A stretch of 64,000 nucleotides of DNA from an uncultured Bacilli bacterium. Lineage in GTDB: Bacteria > Bacillota_I > Bacilli_A > RF39 > UBA660. Below the pieces are notes generated by a model. The model saw nothing but the letters and a program-made list of their open reading frames with translations. It had not been told where the DNA came from and ran no database searches. The DNA lies in NCBI GenBank assembly GCA_944358375.1, contig CALVQT010000002.1, positions 1 to 64,000 on the forward strand. The letters are read 5' to 3'. The number at the start of each line of letters is the position of its first letter. The stretch's first letter is position 1. A program made the position numbers and the translations under genes. Shown in pieces: positions 1 to 8,875 of this stretch.

Positions 1-107
1 ATAACTAAAAATAATAACTTAAACTATAAATATATTGAATCGCAAGATAAAATAGAAAATAAATAAATTTAATAATATATATAAGATACTATAAAAATTT
101 AAAACTT

Positions 108-830
108 TTGTGTGTTATAGTGGTAACACCGAGTTTAAATAAAAGTTTTAAATATCAAAGTGATTGGCCTTTTAATAGTAGTCAAGCTTATATATTAACA
201 TCACTTCTAAATGATATTGAAAATGATAGTAATTTAGTATTTGAAGAGATTGAAGATGGATATATATTACAATCTACTGTTAATTATCCAAATAATAGTA
301 GTTTAACTAGTCAAAAAATAACATTTGATAAAGATATGAATCCAACTTTGGTAGAAGTATTTAACAAAGATGGAATAGCAAATATTATATTTAAAATAGC
401 TGATATTGATTATGATACTGCTGTTAGTAAAGAAGATTTTAATGTTAATAATACTTCTTGTAAAGATTGCTTGGATAGTGAAGTAAGTGAAATTAATGAA
501 ACTATTTATCCTATGTATTTACCTGTTGGAACTACTTTTAAAGCAGAGGAAGTAGTAAATACAGATGAAACTAAAAGGGTAATATTAACATTTGATGGTG
601 AAAAATCATTTACATTAATAGAAGAAGTTGCAGCATTACCAAATGAATTTGAGGTTACTAGTACTAGTGGTGAATTAGTATTTTATGAAAATATACTTGG
701 TAATTTAACTGAAAATTCATTAAATTGGACTATGGATGGTAAAAATTATTATTTAATTAGTGATACTTTAAGTAATGAGGAATTATTAAAAGTAGCTGCA
801 TCAACTTCAGTAGTATCTGTTGTTAAATAA
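108..830 (+). CDS. LolA-like lipoprotein-carrier-fold protein, 5' end apparently missing
   Basis: The first half (KSFKYQSDWPFNSSQAYIL, then VNYPNN and QKITFDKDMNP) resembles the C-terminal half of LolA-fold proteins annotated in gut Bacilli. The last ~100 residues resemble a DUF4367-like domain ending in YYLISDTLSNEELLKVA. Such proteins normally begin with a lipoprotein signal and ~100 further residues. Here the frame closes at an in-frame stop at 60-62, the only early start is a TTG at 108 with no ribosome binding site, and no signal peptide is present. I read it as a 5'-truncated or frameshifted gene rather than an intact one. Its role is unknown; it lies just upstream of ftsA-ftsZ and is followed by its own terminator hairpin. 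Confidence 0.5.
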   Translation: MCVIVVTPSLNKSFKYQSDWPFNSSQAYILTSLLNDIENDSNLVFEEIEDGYILQSTVNYPNNSSLTSQKITFDKDMNPTLVEVFNKDGIANIIFKIADIDYDTAVSKEDFNVNNTSCKDCLDSEVSEINETIYPMYLPVGTTFKAEEVVNTDETKRVILTFDGEKSFTLIEEVAALPNEFEVTSTSGELVFYENILGNLTENSLNWTMDGKNYYLISDTLSNEELLKVAASTSVVSVVK

Positions 831-840
831 ATATAAAAAT

Positions 841-868
841 AAAAATGCGTTTTATAATGCATTTTTAT
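841..868 (+). terminator. Rho-independent terminator
   Basis: AAAAATGC at 841-848 pairs with GCATTTTT at 858-865 around a 9-base loop, and the right arm ends in a T-run. It lies 11 bases after the preceding stop codon. Confidence 0.6.
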
Positions 869-901
869 TTGTTTTATGATATATTTAATGTAGGAGAGAG
901 T

Positions 902-1405
902 ATGAAAAAAAGTAGTGATGAAGGAAATAAATTTTTATACATTTTATCATTAATATTATTTATAATATTAGTTTTTAGTATTACAATTACATATCTTTTT
1001 ATTTTTAAAGAAAATAATGGTAGTGTTGATATAGTTAATAAATACTATGATGTTGTATTTAATAATGTTATGACAAATGACGATATTATAGTAAAAGTAA
1101 ATAATAACAATATATATGTGTCAGTAAAAGATATTAATGAATTATCTACGCCAAAAACTTTTTATATAGATATGGTAAATATTGGTAATTTAAATGCTGT
1201 GGTTGATGGGGTATATATAAGTAATATGTCTGATTATAATATAGGAAAATATTTGAATGTGGAAACATCAATATTAAAAGATGATGTGTTAAAAGGCAGT
1301 CAAAAGAAAAAATTGATGGTTAAGTTTAGTTATCTTGGACATTCGAAAGTTAATAAAGGTTTTAAGTTTAATATTAATTATTTATTTAAAGAAGTTATTC
1401 TTTAA
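902..1405 (+). CDS. Single-pass membrane protein of unknown function upstream of ftsA
   Basis: I do not recognise this 167-residue protein. One hydrophobic segment at about residues 11-32 (FLYILSLILFIILVFSIT...) is followed by a ~130-residue domain rich in Asn, Asp and Val, predicted to be outside the cell. The start at 902 follows TAGGAGAGAG; the frame is open from 845 but has no ribosome binding site there. It lies 49 bases before ftsA, so a role at the envelope or division site is possible but unsupported by any motif. Confidence 0.65.
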   Translation: MKKSSDEGNKFLYILSLILFIILVFSITITYLFIFKENNGSVDIVNKYYDVVFNNVMTNDDIIVKVNNNNIYVSVKDINELSTPKTFYIDMVNIGNLNAVVDGVYISNMSDYNIGKYLNVETSILKDDVLKGSQKKKLMVKFSYLGHSKVNKGFKFNINYLFKEVIL

Positions 1406-1454
1406 AAATTAAAAAATATTTGTTATAATTATTATAAGATGGTAAGGAGGATAC

Positions 1455-2693
1455 ATGAAGCAGATAATATCAAGTTTAGATATAGGCTCATCTACTATAA
1501 AATTAGTTGTAGGTGAGATTTATAATGATGAATTAAATGTTCTAGCAGTATCCGAAGTAAAATCTAAGGGGGTAAAAAAAGGAATTGTAGTAAATCCGGA
1601 GGAAACTTTAATTTCTCTTAAAGAAGTTTTTTCAAGATGTGAAGAAATGTTAGGTATTAGAGTAAATAAAGTATTAATAACTATACCATCATATTATGCT
1701 GAATTTATTATGACTGAAGGTATTAGTACAGTAACCAATGAAGATGGAGTAGTTAAAAGTGCTGATATTGTCAGGACATTACAAGCTTGCGTTTATAATA
1801 AAGTTCCTAATAATAAAGAGTTTGTTGCGATTACTCCAATTGAATTTACCATAGATGATTCAGATAAAAAAATTAAAAATCCTACTGGTGTTGAGGCTAA
1901 AAAAATAAAGTGTAAGGCAGTATTAAGTCTTGTGCCTAAAAAGAATGTATATACAGCGATTTCATTACTTGAAAATATTGGGGTAGATGTAGTAGATATT
2001 AATTTTGGTAGTGTGGCTGATTATTATGAATTTAAAACATCGGAACATGATAAAAAAAATACGGCTGTTATAAATATTGGTGAAGATAAAACAGAAGTAA
2101 GTATATTTAAAAAGGGTGTATTAGTTGAAACTGAATGCATAGAAATTGGTGGAAAAAGTATAGATAGAGATATATGTTATATTTATGATATTAGTAGAAA
2201 GCAAGCTATTTATTTAAAAGAAAAATTTGCCCTTGCTAGTAAAAGAAATGCATCTACTTCTTGGTGTGAAGATGTGTTGACAAAAAATGAAGAAAATATT
2301 AAAATAAATCAATATGAAATTAGTGAGATTATTAGTTCTAGAATTAAAGAAATATTAATTTTAGCAAAAAAACAAATTAATCTCTTAACAAAAATGGAAA
2401 TTAGTTATACAATAATAACAGGGGGAAGTTCTCAGATAAACGATTTTAATCTAATTGTAGATGAAGTTTTTGGAAAAGAAATGAAAATTTATAAAGTAAA
2501 TGATATTGGTTGTAGACATAATAAGTATTCAAGCGTTATAGGATTGATTAAATATTATCATAATAAGTTATCATTTAGAAATAAATTAGCATATACAGTA
2601 GATGAAAATGAACAAAATGAATTAATTAATAATAGAAAATCGAATAATAATAGTATACTCGGAAAAATATATGGATATTTTTTCAATAATTAA
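1455..2693 (+). CDS. ftsA: Cell division protein FtsA
   Basis: Actin-family ATPase that anchors FtsZ filaments to the membrane. Visible are the N-terminal phosphate-binding motif [15 protein letters not shown] (residues 6-20), an SHS2-like 1C region at about 85-165, and the adenosine-binding motif [10 protein letters not shown] near residue 325. The C-terminus [13 protein letters not shown] is the amphipathic helix that binds membrane. The length of 412 residues is normal. AAGGAGG precedes the ATG. Only 11 bases separate it from ftsZ, the usual division operon. Confidence 0.93.
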   Translation: MKQIISSLDIGSSTIKLVVGEIYNDELNVLAVSEVKSKGVKKGIVVNPEETLISLKEVFSRCEEMLGIRVNKVLITIPSYYAEFIMTEGISTVTNEDGVVKSADIVRTLQACVYNKVPNNKEFVAITPIEFTIDDSDKKIKNPTGVEAKKIKCKAVLSLVPKKNVYTAISLLENIGVDVVDINFGSVADYYEFKTSEHDKKNTAVINIGEDKTEVSIFKKGVLVETECIEIGGKSIDRDICYIYDISRKQAIYLKEKFALASKRNASTSWCEDVLTKNEENIKINQYEISEIISSRIKEILILAKKQINLLTKMEISYTIITGGSSQINDFNLIVDEVFGKEMKIYKVNDIGCRHNKYSSVIGLIKYYHNKLSFRNKLAYTVDENEQNELINNRKSNNNSILGKIYGYFFNN

Positions 2694-2704
2694 GGAGTGA
2701 ATAT

Positions 2705-3769
2705 ATGAATAATAAATTAGAGATGGATCAAATTGCTGATATTAAAGTTATTGGTATTGGTGGCGGTGGTTGTAATGCTGTTAATAGAATGATAGATTCG
2801 GGATTAAAAGGTGTAGAATTTATAGTTGCTAATACTGATCAACAAGTTTTAAATGTCTCAAATGCTGAGAATAAAATTCAATTAGGTAAGACAATAACTA
2901 AAGGAAGAGGGGCAGGAACGAAGCCTGAAGTTGGAAGAGAAGCTGCCTTAGAAGCAAAAGAAGAAATAGAGGATGCTTTAAGGGGAGCTGATATGGTTTT
3001 TGTAACATGTGGACTTGGTGGTGGAACTGGAACTGGTGCTGCTCCTGTAGTTGCAGAAATTGCACAAAATTTAGGTTGTTTAACTATTGCTATTGTAACA
3101 AAGCCATTTAAATTTGAAGGTAAAAAAAGAATGGATTATGCATTAGTTGGATTAGATGAGTTAAGAAAACATGTAGATACAATAGTCGTTATTCCAAATG
3201 ATAGACTAAGAGATTTAATTGATAGATCTACACCACTTAATGCTGCATTTCAAGAAGTTGACAATGTACTTAGGTTAGGCGTTCAATCTATATCTGATTT
3301 AATTAGTGTTCCGGGACTTGTTAATTTAGATTTTGCAGATGTTAGAACTATTATGGAAAATAGAGGAGATGCTCTAATCGGTATTGGAGTAGGGTTTGGT
3401 GATAATAGAGCAGTTGAAGCGGCTAAACAAGCTGTCAATAGTCCTTTATTAGAAACTACTATTAATGGCGCAACTGATTGTATTGTAAATGTTACTGGTG
3501 GAAACTCATTAACTTTATTTGAAGCTGAGGATGCTGTTGAAGTTGTACGTGCTGTTGCCAATACAGATGTTAATATTATATTTGGTGCTGTTATTAATGA
3601 GGCATTAACTGATGAAATTGTTGTTACAGTAATTGCAACAGGATTTGAAGATTCAACTGAACCATTATATAGATCAATTGAAGGTGAGAAAAAAGCTGTA
3701 CAGCACATACCAGATGATGAAGATGATGAATTAGATATGCCTGCATTTTTAAGAAATAGAGATTTTTAA
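2705..3769 (+). CDS. ftsZ: Cell division GTPase FtsZ
   Basis: Tubulin-like GTPase that forms the Z-ring. The tubulin signature [13 protein letters not shown] lies near residues 104-116, the N-terminal [13 protein letters not shown] at 17-29, and the T7-loop [10 protein letters not shown] follows. The C-terminus [15 protein letters not shown] is the conserved tail peptide bound by FtsA and SepF. The length of 354 residues is on the short side because the disordered linker is short. GGAGTGA precedes the ATG. The gene is co-transcribed with ftsA and stops at a bidirectional terminator. Confidence 0.97.
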   Translation: MNNKLEMDQIADIKVIGIGGGGCNAVNRMIDSGLKGVEFIVANTDQQVLNVSNAENKIQLGKTITKGRGAGTKPEVGREAALEAKEEIEDALRGADMVFVTCGLGGGTGTGAAPVVAEIAQNLGCLTIAIVTKPFKFEGKKRMDYALVGLDELRKHVDTIVVIPNDRLRDLIDRSTPLNAAFQEVDNVLRLGVQSISDLISVPGLVNLDFADVRTIMENRGDALIGIGVGFGDNRAVEAAKQAVNSPLLETTINGATDCIVNVTGGNSLTLFEAEDAVEVVRAVANTDVNIIFGAVINEALTDEIVVTVIATGFEDSTEPLYRSIEGEKKAVQHIPDDEDDELDMPAFLRNRDF

Positions 3770-3797
3770 AATTTTAAAAATCTTTTTTAATACAAAA

Positions 3798-3824
3798 AAA
3801 ATCTCTTAATAAATAAGAGATTTT
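3798..3824. terminator. Bidirectional terminator between ftsZ and rpsD
   Basis: A perfect 11-bp stem, AAAATCTCTTA (3798-3808) with TAAGAGATTTT (3814-3824), has a 5-base loop and A/T runs on both sides. It sits between convergent genes and can serve both strands. Confidence 0.8.
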
Positions 3825-3831
3825 AATTATT

Positions 3832-4431
3832 CTATCTGTTATAGAATTCAACTATTAATGCTTCATTAATATCAGAATTTAATTCTTCTCTTTCTGGATA
3901 TCTAATATATGTAGCAGATTTTTTAGCTTTATCTACACTTACAAATGCGGGAATATTAATATCCATATTCAAGCACTCATTAATTACTGGGTGTTCTAAA
4001 GAATTTTCTTTAACACCGATTGTACTTCCAACTTTAACTCTATATGATGGAATATCTACTTTTTTACCATTAACTGTAATATGTCCATGATTAACTAATT
4101 GTCTAGCAGCTCTTCTTGTTTTAGCAAATCCCATACGATAAACTAAATTATCTAGTCTGCTTTCTAATAAAATTAATAAGTTAAAACCATGAATACCTTG
4201 CATTTTACCAGCAGCTTCAAAAGTTTTTCTTAATTGCTTTTCAGTAAGACCATACATAAATCTGACTTTTTGCTTTTCTTGTAACTGTATACCATATTCA
4301 CTAAGTTTTTTTCTACTAGTTCCATGAATACCAGGAGCAGTAGGCTTTTTTCTTAATTCTTTACCAGTTTCAAGAGTAGAAAAATTATATCTTCTTGATT
4401 TTTTATAAGCTGGTCCAGTATATCTTGACAT
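3832..4431 (-). CDS. rpsD: 30S ribosomal protein S4
   Basis: Primary 16S rRNA-binding protein of the small subunit. It has the start [14 protein letters not shown], the [12 protein letters not shown](Q)[15 protein letters not shown] block and the S4 RNA-binding domain ([20 protein letters not shown]...[17 protein letters not shown]). The length of 199 residues is normal. The true start is 4431, preceded by AAAGGAGG; the open frame runs six codons further upstream with no support. It is a single-gene unit convergent with ftsZ, as rpsD often is in Bacillota. Confidence 0.96.
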   Translation of the reverse strand: MSRYTGPAYKKSRRYNFSTLETGKELRKKPTAPGIHGTSRKKLSEYGIQLQEKQKVRFMYGLTEKQLRKTFEAAGKMQGIHGFNLLILLESRLDNLVYRMGFAKTRRAARQLVNHGHITVNGKKVDIPSYRVKVGSTIGVKENSLEHPVINECLNMDINIPAFVSVDKAKKSATYIRYPEREELNSDINEALIVEFYNR

Positions 4432-4560
4432 AATATATCCTCCTTTCAATATTTTGTATTAAAAGGCTACTATAGATTATTTATAGGGAGTTTTTATAAA
4501 AGATTTCACCTTGGCAGAGATTACTTTCTTTTTTCAAAAAACACGTTATAATCATCTATA
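4432..4560 (-). promoter_or_regulatory. 5' leader of rpsD, possible S4 autoregulatory leader
   Basis: About 130 bases upstream of rpsD contain no gene on the minus strand. Bacillota rpsD often has a structured leader bound by S4 itself, and the location fits. I did not establish a fold, so this is positional inference only. Confidence 0.25.
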
Positions 4561-4620
4561 GTGCTGCCACTTAAATACTAGTAAATTATATAATAAAAAT
4601 TAATAAAAATCAATAAATAA

Positions 4621-4650
4621 TTGATACAATATATTTAAATATGATATAAT
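4621..4650 (+). promoter_or_regulatory. Sigma-A-type promoter for the murB operon
   Basis: TTGATA (4621-4626), an 18-base spacer and TATAAT (4645-4650, in the context ATGATATAAT) precede the gene at 4672 and leave a leader of about 15 bases with a GTGGAG binding site. Confidence 0.7.
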
Positions 4651-4671
4651 TTCAAGTGTGGAGATGATATT

Positions 4672-5211
4672 ATGGCTAAAAAAAGTATGAAAATTAAATA
4701 TAAAAACCCAAAAAGACAAAAAAATAAGGAAATGATTGATATGAGTGCTGATAATCAAGTCAAGGCATTTATATATACTTCAATAGGTGTATTAGTCTTT
4801 TTAGGAGTGATATATTTGGGGGTTATTGCAATGGAAAAATTAGGGTTATTTGAAGCAGGTTATACAAAACCTGAAACTGGTGAAGTAGAATTTGATTATA
4901 ATTTTATTACTATGGGAACAGTTCTAAATAGAGGAGAAAAAACATATTATGTATTATTTGATGATTATAAAAATACTATAACACAAGATATATATATTAA
5001 TGATTTATTATCTAAACAAGATAAATATAGAGTTTATAAAGTTGATATGAATGAAAATGAAAATAAAAAATATGTTTCACAAGAGGCTAATGAAAATGCA
5101 CAAAGCGTTAATGATATTAGAATAAATGGAATTACATTAATTAAAGTTACAAGTGGAAAAATTGTAGATTACATTACTGGAAGTGATAATATAGAAGAGT
5201 ATTTGAAATAA
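4672..5211 (+). CDS. Membrane-anchored protein with a thioredoxin-like domain, function unknown
   Basis: 179 residues: a basic cytoplasmic start (KKSMKIKYKNPKRQKNK), one membrane segment at about residues 32-52 (FIYTSIGVLVFLGVIYLGVI), then a soluble outer domain. The tail INGITLIKVTSGKIVDYITGSDNIEEYL resembles the last strands and helix of a thioredoxin fold, but no CxxC is present, so redox activity is unlikely. Its stop codon overlaps the murB start (TAATG), so the two are translationally coupled. The fold call is inference. Confidence 0.6.
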   Translation: MAKKSMKIKYKNPKRQKNKEMIDMSADNQVKAFIYTSIGVLVFLGVIYLGVIAMEKLGLFEAGYTKPETGEVEFDYNFITMGTVLNRGEKTYYVLFDDYKNTITQDIYINDLLSKQDKYRVYKVDMNENENKKYVSQEANENAQSVNDIRINGITLIKVTSGKIVDYITGSDNIEEYLK

Positions 5212-6095
5212 TGATAGAGGAGATTAATAAAATTTGTAAAACAGAAATAAATGCTGATTTAGCATCATATAATACATATAGATTACACTCTAAAGTACAT
5301 TGTATGTGTTTTATAGAAAATACTAATCAATTAATAGAACTTCTTAATGTGTTAAAGAAATATAATGTTAAATGGTTTGTTCTTGGAAATGGATCAAATA
5401 TTGTTCTTCCTAATTACTATGATGGAGTTATTATTAAATTATCAGGATTTAATAAAAGTTACATTAAAAATGATATATTATATTGTGAAGCTTCTTGTAT
5501 GATAAATAAAATAGCTACTAAAACTAGTTTAAATGGTTATGCTGGGCTAGAATTTGCTTGTGGTATTCCTGGTACTATTGGTGGAAGTATATATGGAAAT
5601 GCTGGTGCTTTTGGTGGTTGTGTAGCAGATACATTAATTTCTGCTACTGTATATAATGGAAAGGATGTTATAGAATTATTAAACGAAGACTTTAAATTTG
5701 CAAAGAGATATTCAATTTTAAGAGATAAAAAAAATTCTAAATATATTATTTTATCTGCTAAATTTAAATTGAGTGTATCTGATGCAAAAGAATTAAAAGA
5801 TAAAATAGTTGAAAATAATAAAAAAAGAATATCTTCTCAAGATTTAGATCATCCTTCATGTGGAAGTGTTTTTAAAAATCCTCAAGGTTTATCTGCTGGA
5901 AAATTAATTGATGATTTAGGATTAAAGGGATTAAAAGTAAATGGAGCAATGGTTAGTCATAAGCATGCTAATTTTATTATAAATACGGGTAATGCTACTG
6001 GAGATGATATAGTAAAATTAATTAAAATAATAAAAAAGAAAGTTAAAGATGTTTATAAGATAGATTTAAAGTTAGAACAACAGATAATAAAGTAG
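5211..6095 (+). CDS. murB: UDP-N-acetylenolpyruvoylglucosamine reductase MurB
   Basis: FAD-dependent reductase that completes UDP-MurNAc for peptidoglycan. Typical blocks: NTYRLHSKVHCMCFIEN at the FAD domain start, VLGNGSNIVLPNY, GLEFACGIPGTIGGSIYGNAGAFGG, and the C-terminal catalytic region DHPSCGSVFKNPQGLSAGKLIDDLGLKG with SHKHANFIIN. The second-shell RYS element is present (FAKRYSILRD). The length of 294 residues matches type II MurB. It overlaps the preceding gene by one base. Confidence 0.95.
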   Translation: MIEEINKICKTEINADLASYNTYRLHSKVHCMCFIENTNQLIELLNVLKKYNVKWFVLGNGSNIVLPNYYDGVIIKLSGFNKSYIKNDILYCEASCMINKIATKTSLNGYAGLEFACGIPGTIGGSIYGNAGAFGGCVADTLISATVYNGKDVIELLNEDFKFAKRYSILRDKKNSKYIILSAKFKLSVSDAKELKDKIVENNKKRISSQDLDHPSCGSVFKNPQGLSAGKLIDDLGLKGLKVNGAMVSHKHANFIINTGNATGDDIVKLIKIIKKKVKDVYKIDLKLEQQIIK

Positions 6096-6120
6096 ATTAT
6101 TAAAAATAATCTATTTTTAT
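6093..6120 (+). terminator. Terminator overlapping the murB stop codon
   Basis: TAGATTATT (6093-6101) pairs with AATAATCTA (6105-6113), followed by TTTTTAT. The murB stop codon TAG is the first triplet of the stem. Confidence 0.75.
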
Positions 6121-6156
6121 TGCAATAAAAAAATTAGAATTTTATATCTAATTGAT

Positions 6157-6321
6157 TTATTTTTTCTTATTAGTTCTTATCTCTTTTGCTGATAATCTTA
6201 CTTTTTTGCCATCAACAATAGTTGTTTGTAAATTTAATTTTTGAGTTTTTTTAGTTGCCTTTTCTGAAAATGGTCTATTTTGTGAACTCATATTACTTCT
6301 ATTTGATAGATTTTTTGCCAT
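6157..6321 (-). CDS. rpmB: 50S ribosomal protein L28, divergent
   Basis: A 54-residue gene on the minus strand: MAKNLSNRSNMSSQNRPFSE then a basic segment, KLNLQTTIVDGKKVRLSAKE and IRTNKKK. The NLQ...VDGKKVRLSA core is the bL28 signature. The family's usual N-terminal zinc-ribbon cysteines (CxxTG...) are absent, a cysteine-free variant. The start at 6321 follows GAGGAGG. It stands alone, divergent from the gene at 6447 and convergent with murB. Confidence 0.8.
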   Translation of the reverse strand: MAKNLSNRSNMSSQNRPFSEKATKKTQKLNLQTTIVDGKKVRLSAKEIRTNKKK

Positions 6322-6389
6322 AATAAACTGCCTCCTCTTTTTAAGTCACATATAATTTATCATAAAATTTTATTTAAGTAAAGTAAAAA

Positions 6390-6418
6390 TTGACTTTTTA
6401 TTATAATTTTAGTATAAT
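6390..6418 (+). promoter_or_regulatory. Sigma-A promoter for the gene at 6447
   Basis: TTGACT (6390-6395), a 17-base spacer and TATAAT (6413-6418). The predicted transcript starts near 6425, which rules out the upstream in-frame ATG at 6390 and supports the start at 6447. Confidence 0.75.
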
Positions 6419-6446
6419 ACATAAAAATCAAATGGGGGATATAAGT

Positions 6447-7325
6447 ATGAAAAAAGAATTAAAAAGATATATACTTGTTGAGAACTATAAAGAGATATAT
6501 AGGGAATGTGATAATTTTGATGAATATAGGAAATTATTAGACAAAATAAGAAAATATAACAATAATCCAAAAAACAAATATTTATTTGGAAATGTTAATT
6601 ATTATGTGGATAGGGATGCTAAAATTATAGTTATTATTAATAGATTTAATAAATTGATGCCAAAAACAAATATATCTAGTATAGATGAATTAACTTCTCA
6701 AATGGATAGAAATGGGTTAATAGATTATATTAGACTTAAATTAAAAACAAATAGTCCTATAATTAATATTGCATATTTAAATGGTGGAGAAAATATAAAA
6801 ATTGGATTAATTCCTGTATTATATAAAGATGATATAAAATATTTAAGTAAAAAGTATGTGTTTAGCTGTATAAAATTATATTTAGCAAATAGCGATTATA
6901 ATTTTATATTAAAATTATTAACTAGATTTGAAAAATATAATATAGTAAAAAATGATATTATAAATATAAGAATACAAATAAATAAAATAAGATATACAAA
7001 TGTTGATAATTCATATATTTTAACAATGCTATCAAATTTATATGATAAATTAGTTGCTCAAAGAGATTCAAATGGTAATATAATTAAAGATAGTAATAAT
7101 AATAATAATTTAAATAGTAGAAGAGTCGTAAGGGATTTTGGCTTCTTTATTAAAGAATATAAATTAAATGAAAAAATGACTAAAATTGATGAAGAAGAAG
7201 ATGAAATAGATAGTGATTTGCAAGATGAATATGCATTGTATTCTTGGGATCAAGATGAAGGAACTTATCATAAAGATTTTGTTGTTAAATATGATAAAAA
7301 TATGAAATTATATAAAAGAGTTTAG
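6447..7325 (+). CDS. Hypothetical protein upstream of spoIIGA
   Basis: 292 residues, not recognised. It is soluble, rich in Lys, Asn, Ile and Tyr, with no membrane segment or signal. A linker with an Asn run lies near residues 211-217 and an acidic stretch (DEEEDEIDSDLQDEYALYSWDQDEG) near the end. The start at 6447 follows ATGGGGGAT and lies downstream of a clear promoter. It is monocistronic with a likely hairpin after the stop. Confidence 0.6.
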   Translation: MKKELKRYILVENYKEIYRECDNFDEYRKLLDKIRKYNNNPKNKYLFGNVNYYVDRDAKIIVIINRFNKLMPKTNISSIDELTSQMDRNGLIDYIRLKLKTNSPIINIAYLNGGENIKIGLIPVLYKDDIKYLSKKYVFSCIKLYLANSDYNFILKLLTRFEKYNIVKNDIINIRIQINKIRYTNVDNSYILTMLSNLYDKLVAQRDSNGNIIKDSNNNNNLNSRRVVRDFGFFIKEYKLNEKMTKIDEEEDEIDSDLQDEYALYSWDQDEGTYHKDFVVKYDKNMKLYKRV

Positions 7326-7363
7326 AAGTTATATATTTCGACAAAAAAATGTATAGCTTTTTT
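7326..7363 (+). terminator. Probable terminator before spoIIGA
   Basis: AAGTTATATAT pairs with ATGTATAGCTT (two G-T wobbles) and is followed by a T-run. Confidence 0.45.
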
Positions 7364-7388
7364 AATATAATTATTTTGGTGATATAAA

Positions 7389-8108
7389 ATGTATTTAGAC
7401 GAATTTATAATTTTAAATTTTATCATTGACTATTTATTGCTTGATACTTTAAGAATTTTACTTAAAATAAATGTTAATAAAAGAAGAATTATTTTAGCTG
7501 CGATAGTAGGAGAATTATCTATAATATTTTTGTTTGTTAATTTAAATAATATGTTACTTATTATTGTAAAATTATTGTTATGTATTATTATGATTTTAAT
7601 TGCATTTGGATATATAGATTATAAAACTTTAATTAAGAATACAATTTATTATTATATAGTATCTTTTTTTCTTGGTGGTAGTTTATTTTATTTAAGAGAA
7701 GATGGTTTAATTAAATATAAATATTGTTTATTTTTAATACCTATAATTATTCATATATATAAGTACTTTGAATATAATTTAAAGAAAATATTAGATACTA
7801 GATATAAAGTTACTATATATTTAAACAATGGAGAGGTATTATTTTTAAATGGATTTATGGATACGGGAAATGAATTAATTGAACCATATGGTAATAAAAA
7901 AGTAATTATTATAAATAAAGAAGTTAATGAAAATTATTATTTAGTACCATATAGTACTATAAATAATAATTCTTTAATAAAATGTTTTAATCCTAAAAAA
8001 GTTTATATTGATGGATTTGGGCAAAGGGATGATGTGTGTATTGGCGTTATAAATAAAAAATTTAATGGATATAATTGTATATTAAATTATAAATTAATGG
8101 AGGAATAA
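7389..8108 (+). CDS. spoIIGA: Pro-sigma-E processing aspartic protease SpoIIGA
   Basis: Membrane protease that cleaves the pro-sequence from sigma-E after the spore septum forms. The N-terminal ~130 residues hold about five hydrophobic segments. The C-terminal domain has GFMDTGNELIEPYGNKKVI, where DTGN is the retroviral-type aspartate motif of the family. It is 239 residues, shorter than the ~300 usual in Bacillus. The strongest support is the neighbour: its stop overlaps the sigE start (TAATG) exactly as in the spoIIG operon. A GGTGAT site precedes the ATG. Confidence 0.9.
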   Translation: MYLDEFIILNFIIDYLLLDTLRILLKINVNKRRIILAAIVGELSIIFLFVNLNNMLLIIVKLLLCIIMILIAFGYIDYKTLIKNTIYYYIVSFFLGGSLFYLREDGLIKYKYCLFLIPIIIHIYKYFEYNLKKILDTRYKVTIYLNNGEVLFLNGFMDTGNELIEPYGNKKVIIINKEVNENYYLVPYSTINNNSLIKCFNPKKVYIDGFGQRDDVCIGVINKKFNGYNCILNYKLMEE

Positions 8109-8788
8109 TGATAGAAAAAATATTAAATAAGTTTTTTAAAAATAATGATGTGTTTTTTATTGGAAGTACAGATATATTACCACCTCCACTTGATAGAATA
8201 GAAGAGGAGGAATTAGTAAAAAAGAGTAACATGGGAGATTTGTATGCTAGAAATAAACTAATTGAACATAATTTGAGATTAGTTGTTTTTTTAGCTAAAA
8301 AATATGATAATACTATATATGATTTAGAAGATTTAGTAAGTATTGGAACAATTGGATTAATTAAGGGGGTAAAAACATATAAATTGGATAAAAATATTAA
8401 ACTTGCTACATATGCATCTAGATGTATTGATAATGAAATCTTAATGTTTTTGAGGAAAAATAAAAAAAGAATGAGTGAAGTTAGTCTTGAAGATTCAATT
8501 AATTTTGATGTCGAAGGAAATGAATTAAAATTAGAAGATGTCTATGGTACTGAAGAAGATATGTTAGAAAAATTAATTCAAAATAATGATGATAAAAAAT
8601 TATTAGAGATAGAAATTTTAAAATTGCCAGATAGAGATAAAAATATAATAGAACAAAGATATGGATTATTTGGTAAAAAGGAGTTGACTCAAAAAGAATT
8701 GGCAAGTAAATTAGATATTTCTCAATCATATATTTCAAGAATAGAAAAGAAAGTAGTTAAGAAGTTAAAATCTATTATGAAAATTTAA
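8108..8788 (+). CDS. sigE: Sporulation sigma factor sigma-E (pro-form)
   Basis: Mother-cell-specific RNA polymerase sigma factor. Region 2 carries RNKLIEHNLRLVVFLAKKYD, DLEDLVSIGTIGLIKGV and KLATYASRCIDNEILMFLR; region 4 carries LTQKELASKLDISQSYISR and IEKKVVKKL. Upstream of LPPPL the start MIEKILNKFFKNNDVFFIG is a short amphipathic pro-sequence, about 10 residues shorter than in B. subtilis, with the family's aromatic pair before IG at the cleavage site. It is co-transcribed and coupled with spoIIGA. Confidence 0.94.
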   Translation: MIEKILNKFFKNNDVFFIGSTDILPPPLDRIEEEELVKKSNMGDLYARNKLIEHNLRLVVFLAKKYDNTIYDLEDLVSIGTIGLIKGVKTYKLDKNIKLATYASRCIDNEILMFLRKNKKRMSEVSLEDSINFDVEGNELKLEDVYGTEEDMLEKLIQNNDDKKLLEIEILKLPDRDKNIIEQRYGLFGKKELTQKELASKLDISQSYISRIEKKVVKKLKSIMKI

Positions 8789-8875
8789 AAAAGTTAATCA
8801 TTTGTATTGTAATTATACATGTCTTTATGGTAAAATACATATATAATATGACAAAAGGGAATTGGAGGAATTAAA

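Noticed and set aside
1..66. Short open frame at the left edge ending in ESQDKIENK
   Set aside because: Only 21 codons visible and no way to tell whether it is the end of a real gene.
3283..3708. 141-codon open frame on the minus strand inside ftsZ
   Set aside because: Shadow of ftsZ; no binding site and no protein-like motif.
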